Shown: positions 10,163 through 21,860, counted from the first letter of the stretch. The stretch: DNA of 38,735 nt from Haplosporangium gracile (GCA_015499985.1 JAAAUF010000338.1:1-38735), one strand, 5' to 3'. The notes: generated from the sequence alone by a model not told the origin. Numbers and translations are program-made.

Positions 10163-10346
10163 GTTGAATATGTGTGGGAGTATCTAAAGTGTTGACGAAT
10201 GGAGTTGAGTCGCGCGGGAATGAATGTGTGTATGCGTATGAAGAGTTGCGTGGGTGAGTGTTGGAGTGAATGGAGCACTGGTTGATGTTAGTGTTTTTGT
10301 TGTCGTATGAATGTGAGCGTGAGCGTGGGAAAGTGGGTCTGGCTGT

Positions 10347-10356
10347 CCCTTTTATA
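10347..10356 (-). promoter_or_regulatory. TATA box of the ValRS gene
   Basis: The minus strand reads TATAAAAGGG, 185 bp upstream of the ATG at 10162. This is a near-perfect TATA box; a start site about 30 bp downstream would give a leader of roughly 150 nt. Confidence 0.6.
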
Positions 10357-10404
10357 TTGACTGGTAGCTGTGTCTAGCATCCTTGAGGTCCTTTACGACC
10401 TATG

Positions 10405-10418
10405 GGTTCATGTGAACC
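10405..10418. promoter_or_regulatory. Palindrome GGTTCA-TG-TGAACC upstream of ValRS
   Basis: Two perfect 6-base half-sites, GGTTCA and TGAACC, are separated by 2 bases. They sit between the TATA box and the TGACTC cluster. A dimeric transcription-factor site is possible; no factor is assigned. Confidence 0.35.
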
Positions 10419-10435
10419 GCAGTTCCCTCAGTTGC

Positions 10436-10558
10436 TGACTCGCATGACTCACCGAACAAGGAACGACCGAAGAGTGAAGAAAAGGAAGCTGAAAAACAAC
10501 AAGCGCGCCCCCTCAGCCCGGCCACACTATCTCGAGAGAAAAAAAGGGCCTTGACTCT
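10436..10558. promoter_or_regulatory. Cluster of Gcn4/Cpc1-type TGACTC elements
   Basis: Three copies of the core occur on the + strand: TGACTCG (10436-10442), TGACTCA (10445-10451, the exact Gcn4 consensus) and TGACTCT (10552-10558). They lie 80-200 bp upstream of the ValRS TATA box. Gcn4/Cpc1 bZIP factors activate amino-acid biosynthesis and many aminoacyl-tRNA synthetase genes in fungi, so general amino acid control of this gene is a reasonable inference. Confidence 0.5.
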
Positions 10559-10649
10559 TAAAAACACAGTCATATTTGTCAACAAGTTAAATTCCAGCTG
10601 CGCCACCGTTTTTTTGTCACAAATCGCGACTCTAAATTAAGCTATCGGA

Positions 10650-13600
10650 CTACACTTCTCCTGCCTGCTTCGCCAGTTTGTAGAACAACGAGCTCTCATT
10701 CTGAAGTAACACCTTGGGCGCATCATACTCTACAACACGGCCATGGTCCAGCACCAGAATCTTGTCCAAATCCATCACAGTCTTGATACGGTGCGCAATC
10801 GTGAAAATCGTTCGCTCTTTGAACTCCGTCCGGATCGTTTTTTGGATCAACTCGTCCGTCTCTATATCCACCGCTGAAGTCGCCTCGTCCAACACCAGGA
10901 TCTTGGTCTTTCTCAGCAACGCTCTTGCAAGACAAATCAACGACCGCTGGCCAACTGAAAAGTTCTCGCCATTCTGGGCAACCTGGAATAGTAACCCGCC
11001 TGGCAATGCCGTGATTACAGAATGCAGATATGATCTCTCCAGTGCTTCCCACAACACTGCATCCTCCAACTCATTGAATGGGTCAATATTCTCGCGAACA
11101 GTTCCAGCAAATAGGACAGGCTCCTGTGGGATGATCGATAGATTCTTGCGCAAGTCGGCCAGTCCCAGGGTAGAGATGTCGATATTGTCAATCACAATCC
11201 TGCCTCCATCCATTTGAACTTCCCCGTTGTTGTTCCGGTCCTGAGGTTCCTGGTTGCTATTGCTGCTAGTTGCCCTCGTCCATTCACTGTTGGCAGCCTC
11301 GATCATCCTAAACAGCGCCAACGTCAAACTCGACTTGCCAGCTCCTGTTCGTCCAACAATACCAATCTTCTGTCCTCCCTCAGCCGTAAACGAGATGCCT
11401 TTCAAGACCAGATCCAAGCCCTCTCGATACCGCGTCGAGTACTCAACAAACTCAACCTTTCCCACCTGTGGCCATTGATGCTCCAGTGCATGACCCGCCT
11501 CAGAATCAGGCGCTGTCAACAGAGGCGCCTCCGTCTTCAGTTCCGTGTACTCCTGCACGCGCTCCATGGCGATCATATGAACATACAGGTCGCTGTACGT
11601 CCTTGCAAACCAGATCAAAGACTGCGAATTGGATATTGCAAAACTGAGCGCCAATCCTGCAGTTGCCGCATTGACCGATCCCTGAGGTAGCAAGACGAAC
11701 CAGAGACAGGCCAATAGTGTGATGACAACATTGACCATTTGGACCAGGATTTCCATCCAGCGAATACAATACACCATCGCAATAAACGAGTTTGAGTACA
11801 GGTCACTTCGTTTGGCGTTTGCAGTGATGAATCGGTCTTGGAGGTCCATGGCTCGGATAGTTGAAACGCCTGCTAGTGTTTCCTGAAAGTGTTGATAGAT
11901 GGGCGACTGGGTCGCGTGACAGATTCGTTTCACAGCCCTAGATGCTCGAAGGTAGTACTTTTGGACGTAGTAGTAGATGAGGGCGATGAAGGGCGAAGCG
12001 ACCAGGAACAAGGGTATTGTAAAGGCTACGACTGTTAATGATGCGATCAGGCTGACTGCGTGACCAATGGCTTCGAACAGCTTCCAGGGTATGCGGTCGT
12101 CAATGGATGCAAAGTCGCTTGACACGCGGTTGATAATTCGACCAAGACTAGCATAATGAAAAGGGTTTCGCTTAGAACAACAGTAAAAACCATTGTCCAA
12201 CTAACACAGTGGAGCAGGCAAATGTACTTACGGAGTAGTGTCAAAGAATGCAGAAGGCAAGCGCATGGTCCTGCTCATAAAGATCCTGTGCAAGTACTCG
12301 GAGGCTCGGATCCGAGCGACACCGAAGGCGACCCAGAAAAGCGCAATGCCGATCAAGACATACACCAAAGTCAAGCCTGAAAACACCAGAAGAAAGAAGC
12401 TGAGGGAAGGGCGCGAATCCTGATCGGTATTCTCGTTTCGTTCGATCCAGTATTTGAGCCACAAACTGGTGCCGACATAGCACACTTGCATCAGCACATG
12501 GAATAATATGATCAGCATGGCATACTTGTACGTTCTAGAATAGTGGCAAGAAACAAGTAACATCGCCCGTTAGAAGCTTTTGGGTTCGGAAAGCGAATAT
12601 CTCCTGATGAATAACAAAGTACTTACATGGCACGCAAGTAGCCGAGAAAGATGCTTGCGGTGAGGCCTCCGTCCAAGATATTCTCCGCCTGGATGATACT
12701 GGCCTTCTTGTCCTTCTTGACATTCTTGTTGGCGTCCGCGGCGCCGATGGCATCTCCCTGCTTTGATGTTGCTGCTACTGTTGCTGCCGTGTCACTGCTT
12801 GTACCCACCTCGACAGTCACTTGACTCTGCGTCTCTTCATTTTCTGATTCTGCTCCTGAGGAGGTCTCAGAACCATCTTGGTATCGGTGAGTAATCGCAT
12901 ACTCACTGATTAATTGGCAGAAGGTTTGTCCGGCAGCCATCAGGTCCTCAAAGTGACCCGTCTCCACAATGCGCCCATCCTTCAGCAGGATGATCTGGTC
13001 GACCTCCTGAAGATGATGAATCCCATGCGTCACCAGCAGCCTTGTCTTGTTGCGGAGCAAACCCTGTGGTCCAATTAGCTCGCTCCAAAGATGTTGATCA
13101 ACATGCGCATCGACAGCACTCAGAGGATCGTCCAACAGGTAGATGTCAGCGTCGCTGTAGGCAGCCCGAGCAAGTGAGACTCGCTGCTTTTGTCCTCCTG
13201 AGAGTTTGATACCGCGCTCCCCAATCTCTGTCTGGTCACCGGCTGGAAAAATCACAAGATCGGGCCCCAGTCCGCTCGCTGCAATGACCTGTTCGTATCG
13301 TTCCCGATCATACTCCAAGCCAAACAGGATGTTGTCGCGTAGCGTCGCGTTTAGGATCCAGCTCTGCTGAGGGATATAGGTAATTCTGCCAACTGTCCTG
13401 GCGCACCCATGAAGCTTGTACATCTCTCCAATGAGCGCACTTAGCAAGGATGATTTGCCTTGACCGACCCGTCCGACAATGGCTACCAGCGATCCACTCT
13501 TGATCGAGAGGTTGATGTGCTGCAAAGTCGGGCGTTGACTCTCGGTTGACACGCCATGCTGTAACCCTTGAAGTAGACTATGGGTTTCGTCCGCATCGTC

Positions 13601-16102
13601 CTGGTTCTCCGACAATTCCTTGGTCCAGGAAAACGTGGCGGCCTCGATCACCACCGAAAGTCCCACTGTGGAGTTTCCAGATACATCCTCGCGGATGACA
13701 GAGTTTGGGTCACTCTCCTCTTGCAAAAGAAAGGCCTGAATACGAGAAGTTCCAACGGTCAAGGTAACGGTCGCTGTCGCGGTCTCTATCAAGCTGGCAA
13801 TAGGCACCTTGAGCAGCGCAAACAAGGCCATGCTCACAAACACAATTTGTGGTGTCAATATTCCTGGAGTGAACCCTGATCCGCCCCATGTCGCGTAAAC
13901 GGAGAGAGTGACCAAGGTGATAATCAAGGTCAAGGAGTTGAAGACGATCGACATCACAGCGTACAACACCCCGATATGTCGAAGTGCGCTCAGTTCCATA
14001 TTGCGAACATCCAAGATTCTCTTCAAGAATGCATCCTCCCTAAGACACGTATGAACTAGTTAGTGATATTCATACATGCATTTGCAAGGCATTCGTTCAA
14101 CGTCACCAAACAGCACAGGAAAAATAGCTTACCAGGCGTACAACTTGACGATTTTGATGGCGGACAAGACTTCTGTTGTGAGGCGGAGACGCTCGTCAAT
14201 AAAGCTGTTCTTCTTTCGCTGCAGCTTCCCAAAGATCCTTGCGCGCCAAATCTGAAGTGGCGAAATGGTAAGCATGGTCAAGAAACCAACCCAAGCACTC
14301 CATCCCAACAGTCGATGCACTATAATAAGCAAGTAACTCATAACATGGTTATTTACACATACAATTACAAACATTCACGTCAAGAAGGTACCTGCGGCTA
14401 GTTTGCACACTTACAGAGAAGAAGTCCTAGGAAGATCTCCAAGGGAACAGCAACCCATGTCGTCAGATGGATGCCTGCTTCAAGCCAGTAGTCCGCGTCA
14501 ACGGACATATGACTCGTAATCGATCCCAATGTCGACACCTGCCTCGCCTCAGGAGAGAGCCTCAATGCCTTGTGATAAACCATCGAAATCAACGCCGACC
14601 GGATCTCGAGCCCGTGAACAATGCAGTACTGCCGACTCACTGTTAGCAAAATAGAATTGGCAAGCCCCATCACAAACATGGCGACCACCAGGAACAACCC
14701 GTACGTCATACTCGTCTTGCCGCCGTTACCACCTTCACCTTCAGGACCGCCGTTGTCGTTGTTGATGATAGTGTTCCCAAGAGTGGTCGAGAATTTTTCC
14801 TGGAGATCCTGAAAGTAAGCGAGCAAGAGACTCAGGATGACTGGGATTGCAAAGTTGGTAAACACCCGCGAAATCCTCATAAGGAGAAGTGCAGGGACAT
14901 ACAAGAGCTGAGACCGCAACACCGCCAAAAACAACGATGGTTCTTTGCCCTTAGTCCTTGCACTGTCTAGGTTCGTCTGCCAATAGAAATCCAGTCTTGG
15001 CTGTGATTTGCTCGTGTAAAGACACTTTGGCAGCTGGTTGTCGATATCTTTGATCGACAATGACTTTGTGTTGCCGAGTCGAATGATTGGAAGGAAGAAG
15101 AAGTAAGTCATCTGAGAGAACAGGTTCGCCTTGTCGTAGATGGGTGCTGAGCTGGATCGCTGGACTTTGGTAGAGCCACGAGGCCATGCCTCTACAATGA
15201 ATCCGACCAAGAGGGTTGAGATCATGCAAAGAGTAGCGTCGAGTTGAAAGGTGATACCATGTGGGTGGTTCGACAGGAGATAAAGTGTCCTGGCTTGGAT
15301 CGAGAGCGCCGAGAGCTCAAGGACATAGAACATGAATATCACATCTGAGGATCGGATCGAGTATATATGTTCGTAATAGTTGAGACACACCGCAAGGAAC
15401 TATTAAGGAGAGCAAAGGGGCATTAGCCATTGCAGTAGAGTCATAACGATAGCAACATCAAAATATGCAAGCTTACCCATGCAGCTGCAAGAGCGGTGTA
15501 TCCAAAGATCGCAGCAGGGGTTGTTTTGCTGTCCTGTTGGAGGATGTGAACAAGAATGCTGCATGATATCATTCCTGCAATGAACATGCATATTTGTGTG
15601 GGCCAGTAGATCCACGCAGTGCGACCAAGACCATGAGGAGAAGACCATTTCCGAAGGGCCACATATCGACCGATGAAAGAGGCAATGGCCAGGATTGACA
15701 GTGCCCCCAAGAGGATGCTACATAACAATAACAGTATCATAAGCCAAGTGTAAGTGAGGTAAGCGTCGCCCTCCTTCACTCTTACATCATCTCAAAATGT
15801 CAAGATGTGGTCAATTAACATTCGCTTATCTTACCTGTACTCAAAGCACGGAGTCAGTCCAAACCTGGATCTGCTAAGTGGTCCCTTTTCATGTTGCATC
15901 GGATAAACAGAAGCGTACATGGTAAGAAAAGGAGTGTCAGCGCCCCGAAAAGAGCTCCTCCTTACTTTTTCATTTCGCACGAAGTAAAGAGTTGGTTGCT
16001 CACCCAGCGCTCAACTGATCCACAGAACCAGCTATCGACATCCGCGCTTGGCAACCTCGTGTCGGCAGGGAGCACAGGGTAACGGCCCTGCTGGAGGTCC
16101 AT
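10650..16102 (-). CDS. Full-length ABCC (MRP/Ycf1-type) multidrug-resistance transporter
   Basis: Eight exons: 16102-16004, 15884-15835, 15780-15477, 15399-14415, 14319-14133, 14039-12627, 12534-12232 and 12147-10650. Seven introns of 54-119 nt; phases all agree, giving 1612 residues. Order: TMD0 (with the typical WFCGS start and TPCFEY motif), TMD1, NBD1, TMD2, NBD2. NBD1 has Walker A GRVGQGKSS (731-739), signature LSGGQ (821-825) and Walker B DIYLLDD (840-846), with the Asp-for-Glu catalytic change typical of ABCC NBD1. NBD2 has GRTGAGKSS (1379-1387), FSVGQ (1510-1514), ILVLDEA (1530-1536) and the switch IAHR. Family members pump glutathione, glucuronide or drug conjugates, often into the vacuole. 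Oddities are a 50-nt second exon and a low-complexity insert in NBD2 (about 1399-1427). The substrate is unknown. The next genes upstream encode OPT transporters. Confidence 0.93.
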
Positions 16103-17319
16103 TTTGATTCCTACCTATGTCGGTTGTAGACGTATGATCGGTTGTCGCAGAAAAGGAGAGTAAGAAAACAGTCGACAATGAGAACAAGAACAGAGAGAGG
16201 GAGAGAGGAAATATCAAAGAAGTGGCATGGGGTGAAGAATGAAGGGCGAAGTGAAAATGAAAGAAAGAAAAAGTGTTGAAAACAACAGATGCGCTATTTA
16301 TTCGATTTGGTTTCACACGACAATAAGCGTGTCTATTACCCGAGCATCGACGATGTGGGCTTTATGCATAACATTTTGTTTTTTGTTCGCAGAAAAAAAA
16401 AAAAGAATTAATCTGTTCTCATAGGGTTGTGTGACAGAGACTGTTTGAATAAGACAAAAATTAAAACATTTTTTTGAATTTCGCAGGGTGTGTGCTCTGT
16501 GGCTTTTGGGGACAGGACGATTCACACCTGCAAATAAGATTCTGAGACGTTACTCCAATACCCCCGGTAATCCGAGTTCCTTTGACATCTACCAAGCCCA
16601 TGGCAGCAGAAGAGGGGAAGAGAAAGAAAGATCGCTGCTGTATCATGATGGTGCATTTATTCATTATGTTAAGCGCTTTTTCACTTCAAGTTTTAGTTTC
16701 TACAACGCCACTGAAGTGAACCCCGCACTGGACAGATCCCTTTGGGCTTGTACTACTCGAAAAAAATAAAATAAAAAAAAAAGCTTCCCCTGTTTGGCAA
16801 GCATACGCACGGCCCTGTGTTAAAAAAAAGACATTTCTTATTCACACAGCCCTGTGCAAATATCTTTATCCAAGTTTTTTGTGCGCCTGTGTATCAACCA
16901 CGTCGATACAGGGATATAGTGCAGGAGCTCCGGGCTGACATTCCTTTGCCAACGATCTACTCCCCCTGGCCACCTTTCTTGTTGTACACAGCTGAAGAGG
17001 ATTTTCAGCCATGGATGGATACTACACTGCGTTCTTACTGTAAGAGCGATATTCGCTCTTTGCTGTATGTCATTAAGCATTATCGTTCCAGGTGTAGAGA
17101 ATCATTTTGATGTTTCAAGCTTATACGGGCGTTGTAGTTTTTTATTTTCTTCTCGGAGATGCAAACAAAAAACTCAAGAGCAGATCTAGCTCTTATTTTG
17201 AGTTGCCCGAGTGACAAAATAAAGTTTCTTAACGCCATAATGCAAACTTCAAAGAACAAAGGAACATCAGCAGAAAAAAAAGGATGGACAAACACAATTA
17301 TATTATTGCAAAATAATAA
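16103..17319. other. Intergenic: ABCC promoter and 3' flank of OPT pseudogene
   Basis: About 1.2 kb with no convincing gene. The part next to 16102 is the ABCC leader and promoter; a weak minus-strand AATAAATAG A/T element lies near 16295-16303. Homopolymer A runs occur at about 16391-16402 and 16757-16782. Open frames of 60-97 codons here lack coding character. AATAAA on the minus strand at 17146-17141 could be the old poly(A) signal of the OPT copy. Confidence 0.5.
17141..17146 (-). terminator. Possible polyadenylation signal of the OPT pseudogene
   Basis: AATAAA on the minus strand, 174 bp downstream of the stop codon at 17320. It is positioned plausibly but is not otherwise supported. 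Confidence 0.3.
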
Positions 17320-19800
17320 CTACTTGTCCAGCCCTCCAGTCCAGGTATTATTAAAGGCTCCGCATCGGTTGACCCCAAGGTACGGCGCATTCGTTCCATC
17401 CGGCAAATAGTAATTCGCAATCCAAGACGGGAACACAAAACTTAACTTTGAAGTCACACCTCCACCCAGGAACAAAAAGATGGCCAAACCCGTCAATGCC
17501 GCCCCGGTGTCCAAGGAAGCCGACAGGATAAACGTATACTTTGACCACACCTTCTTGTGGTACCGGAAGAGCCACACCTGCCAAACGAGAAAGATGACGA
17601 ACGACGGCACCAGTCCGACGGTTAGCCCTCCAGGGAAGGCGCTCATACCGCTCGCAAAGATGGTGATGTTGAAGAGTGACCACTTGATCCTGGGGAACTT
17701 TTTGGAGAGACCCCACTGGATGACGGGAATCACCGCGCCGATGAAGAAGCCCCAGTAGATGAAGTGATAGTTGCCCTTGAAGCTGAACATACGTTGAGGA
17801 CCGAGAGCACCATAGATGAGAGCCGAACCCCGCAAGACCTGAGCGCCGAGTCCTGTCCAGAGTCTGTTCGGATCGTCCGCAGTGCCGTCAAGGTATTCGC
17901 GTTTCGAATTGATGATAAGGATCATGGTCACATAATTGAACACTCCTCCAACAACGGTGCCCCAGAGTTGGGCTGTGAACATAGATCGGGGAGGGATTTT
18001 CATGTAGACACCAAGCTTGAGATCCGACAATAGCTCCTTGCACTGCCAGGTCGCCATGTAAGCATAGCACTTGAAGGTGATGTTAGCAAGAGGTTTCCCC
18101 GGGAACATAAACCCACAGACCAGCTCGCTGATGACATTCACTCCTGGACCGGTTCCTGCAATCGCTGTCATGGCAGAGATTGGGAATGCGAGTACCCAAC
18201 CCATGGCGAGACCGACGAGCAGACCCCATCAGGGCAACTGGAGACCGTACACCTCGCAGACCATGCAAGAGAGACCGATCATGACAACGTAGAATGCAGC
18301 GTATCAGATCTGAGGGACTTCAGGATAACCCTTCACCATCCTAGCATGTACATCCACATCGGCACTGTTGAAGGACTGCTTCCAGGCCTTCCAGATATCG
18401 GCACCATGGAAGCATGTGATGTGAGATATACATCCGGTGAGAGCAATGAAGGAGTACATAAAGACCAAGGCGTACATGGGTGTCATGGTGACAGGGGCGC
18501 TGGCGTTGTATTTGCTATCGTTCACAGAGAAATCGTCGTTCAAATACGGCGTAATATCGAAAGGCTGTCCGTCCGAGTGGAACAGGCGAGGTGTCAATGG
18601 TCCACTGAATGTCCTGGCGCCCAGAATGTTCTTCATCCAAATGATGGGGGCGATAACCCAGTAGGAGAGGAAGGTGCCACTGAACTGGTTGAGTTAAGTC
18701 GTGACAGGCATCCACAAGGTGTATCCTCCGATGACGGTCCAGTCAAACGACAGTGACATAATCCCTACTCCATCACCTGCCATGGACGAGAACATGGCCC
18801 AAAAGTCTTTGTTATACGGGTTTAGCCAACAAATCCAGTCGAAAAATAGGAGTAGCGGCGCCATGAACTGCGGGATGAACTGGAATGTATAATAAGGAAG
18901 TTACTGGCGACGGTGAGTACGAGGGATAAAGATATGTATGCTGAAAGCGAAAGATTGTGTGACTTGATTTACCTCGTAGAGAAAGGTGCATCCACAGATG
19001 ACCCAGAAAAACTTCAGCCACGCACCAACTTTTTGGTCTTGAACTCGTTAGTGTTATGAATGGCATTATAAAACACGACATGCACCAAGTTGCTCCACCA
19101 GGCCATCTCAGCAGGGTTAACCAAATACTTGCGCAGGACACCGGCTATACCATACCCCAAGCACTGCGTAGTAATGATAAGCACAATAGCACCAAGTGCA
19201 CCCATGCGATGTTTGAGGAAGAGATCCATCGCCGTAATAATGTCGATAGCATAGGCGGTGATAGAAGCGGTAGAGACGGCAATGCCGATGAGGGCATGCT
19301 CCTTGATATTGAAGGGGCCAGGGTTGAGGGACATTGTGTGCCCATAAATGGCAATGCTGCCTTGAGGAAGTATCTTAGCGAGCGCGACTCCAAGGACATA
19401 CGAGGTCAGGTTGACAAAGTAGAGGGGGAATCCACCGCGCGAGGTTCGGAAGTAATAGTATTGGTTGACGATCGATGCCAATGCGGCAAAGAAGAAGGAT
19501 AGTACCCAGAAGTAGAACGTCAGGGCGACAAGAGTAGGATCGTCTGTGAGTGGTACGACTTTGAACGGATTGGAACAAAAAAAAAGACGTCAAGTGTGAG
19601 CAAAATTAAAAAAAAAAAAAAAAAAAAAGAATTGTACAATGGAGAAAAAACGAACCTAGTCGAACAGCCTCGATGGTTGAGTTCTCGGGATCGAGCTCCT
19701 TCGAAGATAGATTGTCGTCCTTTTGAGCCTTCTCCGGCTCATAGTCGTCGCTTTCTAGCTGCTCTATCTGGCTGCTTTCGTATATCTGTTTCTTGTTCAT
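17320..19800 (-). pseudogene. Decayed OPT-family oligopeptide transporter (tandem copy)
   Basis: Homologous over its whole length to the intact OPT gene at 21921-24315. Reconstructed segments: 19800-19656, 19558-18973 and 18879-17320. Breaks are visible directly. A net 10-base deletion relative to the paralogue just after the KTKKLVRG stretch shifts the frame and creates TGA at 19014-19016. CAA-type Gln is TAA at 18694-18696. Trp codons are TGA at 18304-18306 and 18229-18231. The first donor is GTTCGT against GTATGT in the paralogue. The last 294 codons are still open and conserved, with TM segments and GALGP and IYWGF blocks, so decay is recent or assembly error contributes. The NPGPFNIKEH motif is intact. 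OPT proteins import small peptides or glutathione with protons at the plasma membrane; this copy should not make a full protein. A 93-nt intron (18972-18880) is absent from the paralogue. Confidence 0.82.
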
Positions 19801-21192
19801 AGGAGATCAAGTCGATACGAGAAGGTATTATAAAAAAATAAAAATTGCCGGTGGACAAGAAAAAAATATAAGTCGTAAGGAAGATGAAGGAAGAGAAAGC
19901 TAAACCATGAAACAATGTTGTGGGCAAAAGCCTGGTTCGTATATATGTCGATGTGGATGCCCTTATTGACCGTTACGTATGCACTACCTGCAATACTCTC
20001 TTACTCACTACTTCTCCCTTTCGCCTTTTTGACCTCTTGCTCGGAAAAGGCAGCGAACTGCTTGCAAGTCTGCTCTCGGAAATATATCCGCGTCCAAAGG
20101 ACCGCTCAGATGAGCAAAGACGACAACACAGGAGGGACAGCATTCCCCAGGAATATCGTCTCTTCAGTGAATGTGATGGCAGGTATGAGGGATACACATT
20201 ATTAGGGGGTTTCAATCTTTGACATTTCGCGGCGTTTCACCAAATGTTTGCTCTATCTTTGGATATGGTGTAGTCGGATGGCCCTTCCGTCCCATTTCCA
20301 TTTCAGGCTTGGATCATCGGTGCATGTTAAAATTCTCCGCTTCTCCCTCTTTGTGCTCCCTCGTGTGGACACGCCGCAAAGGGTCCAACTGTGAGCCATG
20401 TAATGGAAACCCAAAGACATCAAGCAACTTAACCGCTTTCCGCGGCTGCCCTGTACCTCTTTCTATCTCGGCATCTGTGCCGCTGCCATCGACGCCGCGC
20501 TTTTCTTTTTGCCCATTTACTGGTTATTCAAAACCGAGATCCATCTCTCTGCCGGGCTGCCATCCGATTGAATCAAGCACAAACATGCCTTGTCAGTCCT
20601 TCCCTATCCTCTTCCATGCTAAGCTACGTCTCCCTTAGTTCCGTACTCCTTCTCTCTTTCCTTGACTGATTGAAATGAATAACCACAAATAAAGTTTGGT
20701 TGCTAGCATCGACAAAAGAAAGAATGTGGCAAAGGGAAAAAAATTAAGGGAAGAAAAGGCATGGGATTACCGTACATGTGTTAATGGCGATGTCCAGAAG
20801 GAGGATTGAATGCCAATCACTATGTTTATTCTCAAGCTGTGACGATGGTATGTACGTCCTCTGCGGACCATGGCATGCAAATCATCAACAACCATCAACA
20901 GCATGCGTGAAGCATGACCATAGTTTGTTAGGGTATTGACCATATCTACTTTTTCTTTTTTTTTCTTTTTTTGGTCCTCGCTCTTACTCCTTCCTCCCTC
21001 ATCTTGTCATCCACCCTCTCTCAGTATTTTTTTTTTGTATTCCTGATTCACTTGGTGATCCACATAGTGATTCGCTAGTGGAGAATATATATCGACGTGC
21101 GAGCGAAACGTCAGATGTTCCCAAAACATACATTGATTACAAAAAAAGCGGCGGTTTGCTTGACTAATTCCATTTTTTGGATGCTTTTTTTA

Positions 21193-21549
21193 GGAGACGC
21201 TCGGCCTCAAGCTTGGGTCTGGAGGCCAAATGAAAAGGCTCGGCCGCATCGGGAAGTGGTATAAGGAATCAAGGTCATCGCCCCCAGCGCATCAGACAAG
21301 GATTGATCCGGAGCTACACCAGATATCACTGCTATCGAAAAAAATCGGTGCACGCAGGATATTCAGCAGGAGGACGATCAGTTTCGAAAGGCCAACGTCA
21401 ATCACCTTGCATCCTTACAGGATATTGATGTCATGTAGGACTATGCGATCGGAAGCCCGAACCGGAAGTCGAGCAATCGGCGCCATGCCCTTGGTTCATC
21501 TGTCATCCGAAAAGTAAAAGACATTTGTAAGCTTGATTCGGCGATATAA
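21193..21549 (+). pseudogene. Possible short relic of an unidentified coding sequence
   Basis: After a TTTTTTAG acceptor-like sequence, one + strand frame beginning at 21193 shows protein-like composition but is cut by TAA (21262), TGA (21304), TAG (21436) and TAA (21547). The stretch between 21307 and 21435 reads as an acidic/polar helix (for example QQEDDQFRKANVNHLASL). The next stretch is basic (SPNRKSSNRRHALGSSVIRK). No family was recognised. It may equally be noncoding DNA. The nearby assembly gap prevents seeing how far it extends. Confidence 0.2.
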
Positions 21550-21712
21550 TGTTGGGTCGAAAAGGTCAGGGACATCTCAAGTATGAATTCATTAAAACGA
21601 AAGAACTAGTATTAAAGAATGTTTAGGTCGAACAAATCCAAATAAAAGAAAAAGAAAAAGCGGTGACAGCGGCTGTTTTTGAAACGATGAAATTTGGCAC
21701 CACGTAAAAAAA

Positions 21713-21722
21713 NNNNNNNNNN
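21713..21722. other. Assembly gap (10 N)
   Basis: Ten consecutive Ns follow an A-run. The true gap size is probably unknown, so distances between the two OPT copies are nominal. Confidence 0.98.
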
Positions 21723-21860
21723 GAAGATGATCAACGCGTGATTCAGGAACGCGCCCTAATTCAAGCTCAAGTTCTGTCAATCACTCATATCACCTTCGCC
21801 ATTCACCCTTCAAATTCAACCCCACACCAAAAGTAAAAGTTTTGTTACAGAAAAAAACAT

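Larger units (their letters stand above)
10163..10649. other. Intergenic: ValRS promoter and ABCC transporter 3' flank
   Basis: These 487 bp lie between the ValRS ATG and the stop of the ABC transporter, both on the minus strand. The right half carries TGACTC-type sites and a palindrome; a TATA box sits at 10347-10356. The leader between TATA and ATG is C/A-rich on the sense strand and contains an overlapping out-of-frame upstream ATG at 10278. No polyadenylation hexamer was seen for the ABC gene. Confidence 0.6.

Noticed and set aside
18229..18306. TGA read as tryptophan (variant genetic code)
   Set aside because: TGG encodes Trp normally and TGA terminates other genes here (for example the Grr1-like gene). 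The same OPT copy also has a TAA and a frameshift.
17320..19800. Repeat-induced point mutation (classical RIP) of the duplicate
   Set aside because: RIP targets C in CpA and hits both copies. Two of the three nonsense changes are in CpC context and the other copy is intact. RIP is also an ascomycete/basidiomycete process.
20219..20638. 139-codon + strand frame between the OPT copies
   Set aside because: Ser/Pro/Cys-rich, with no domain, no bias and no splice context. The region is more simply the promoter side of the pseudogene.
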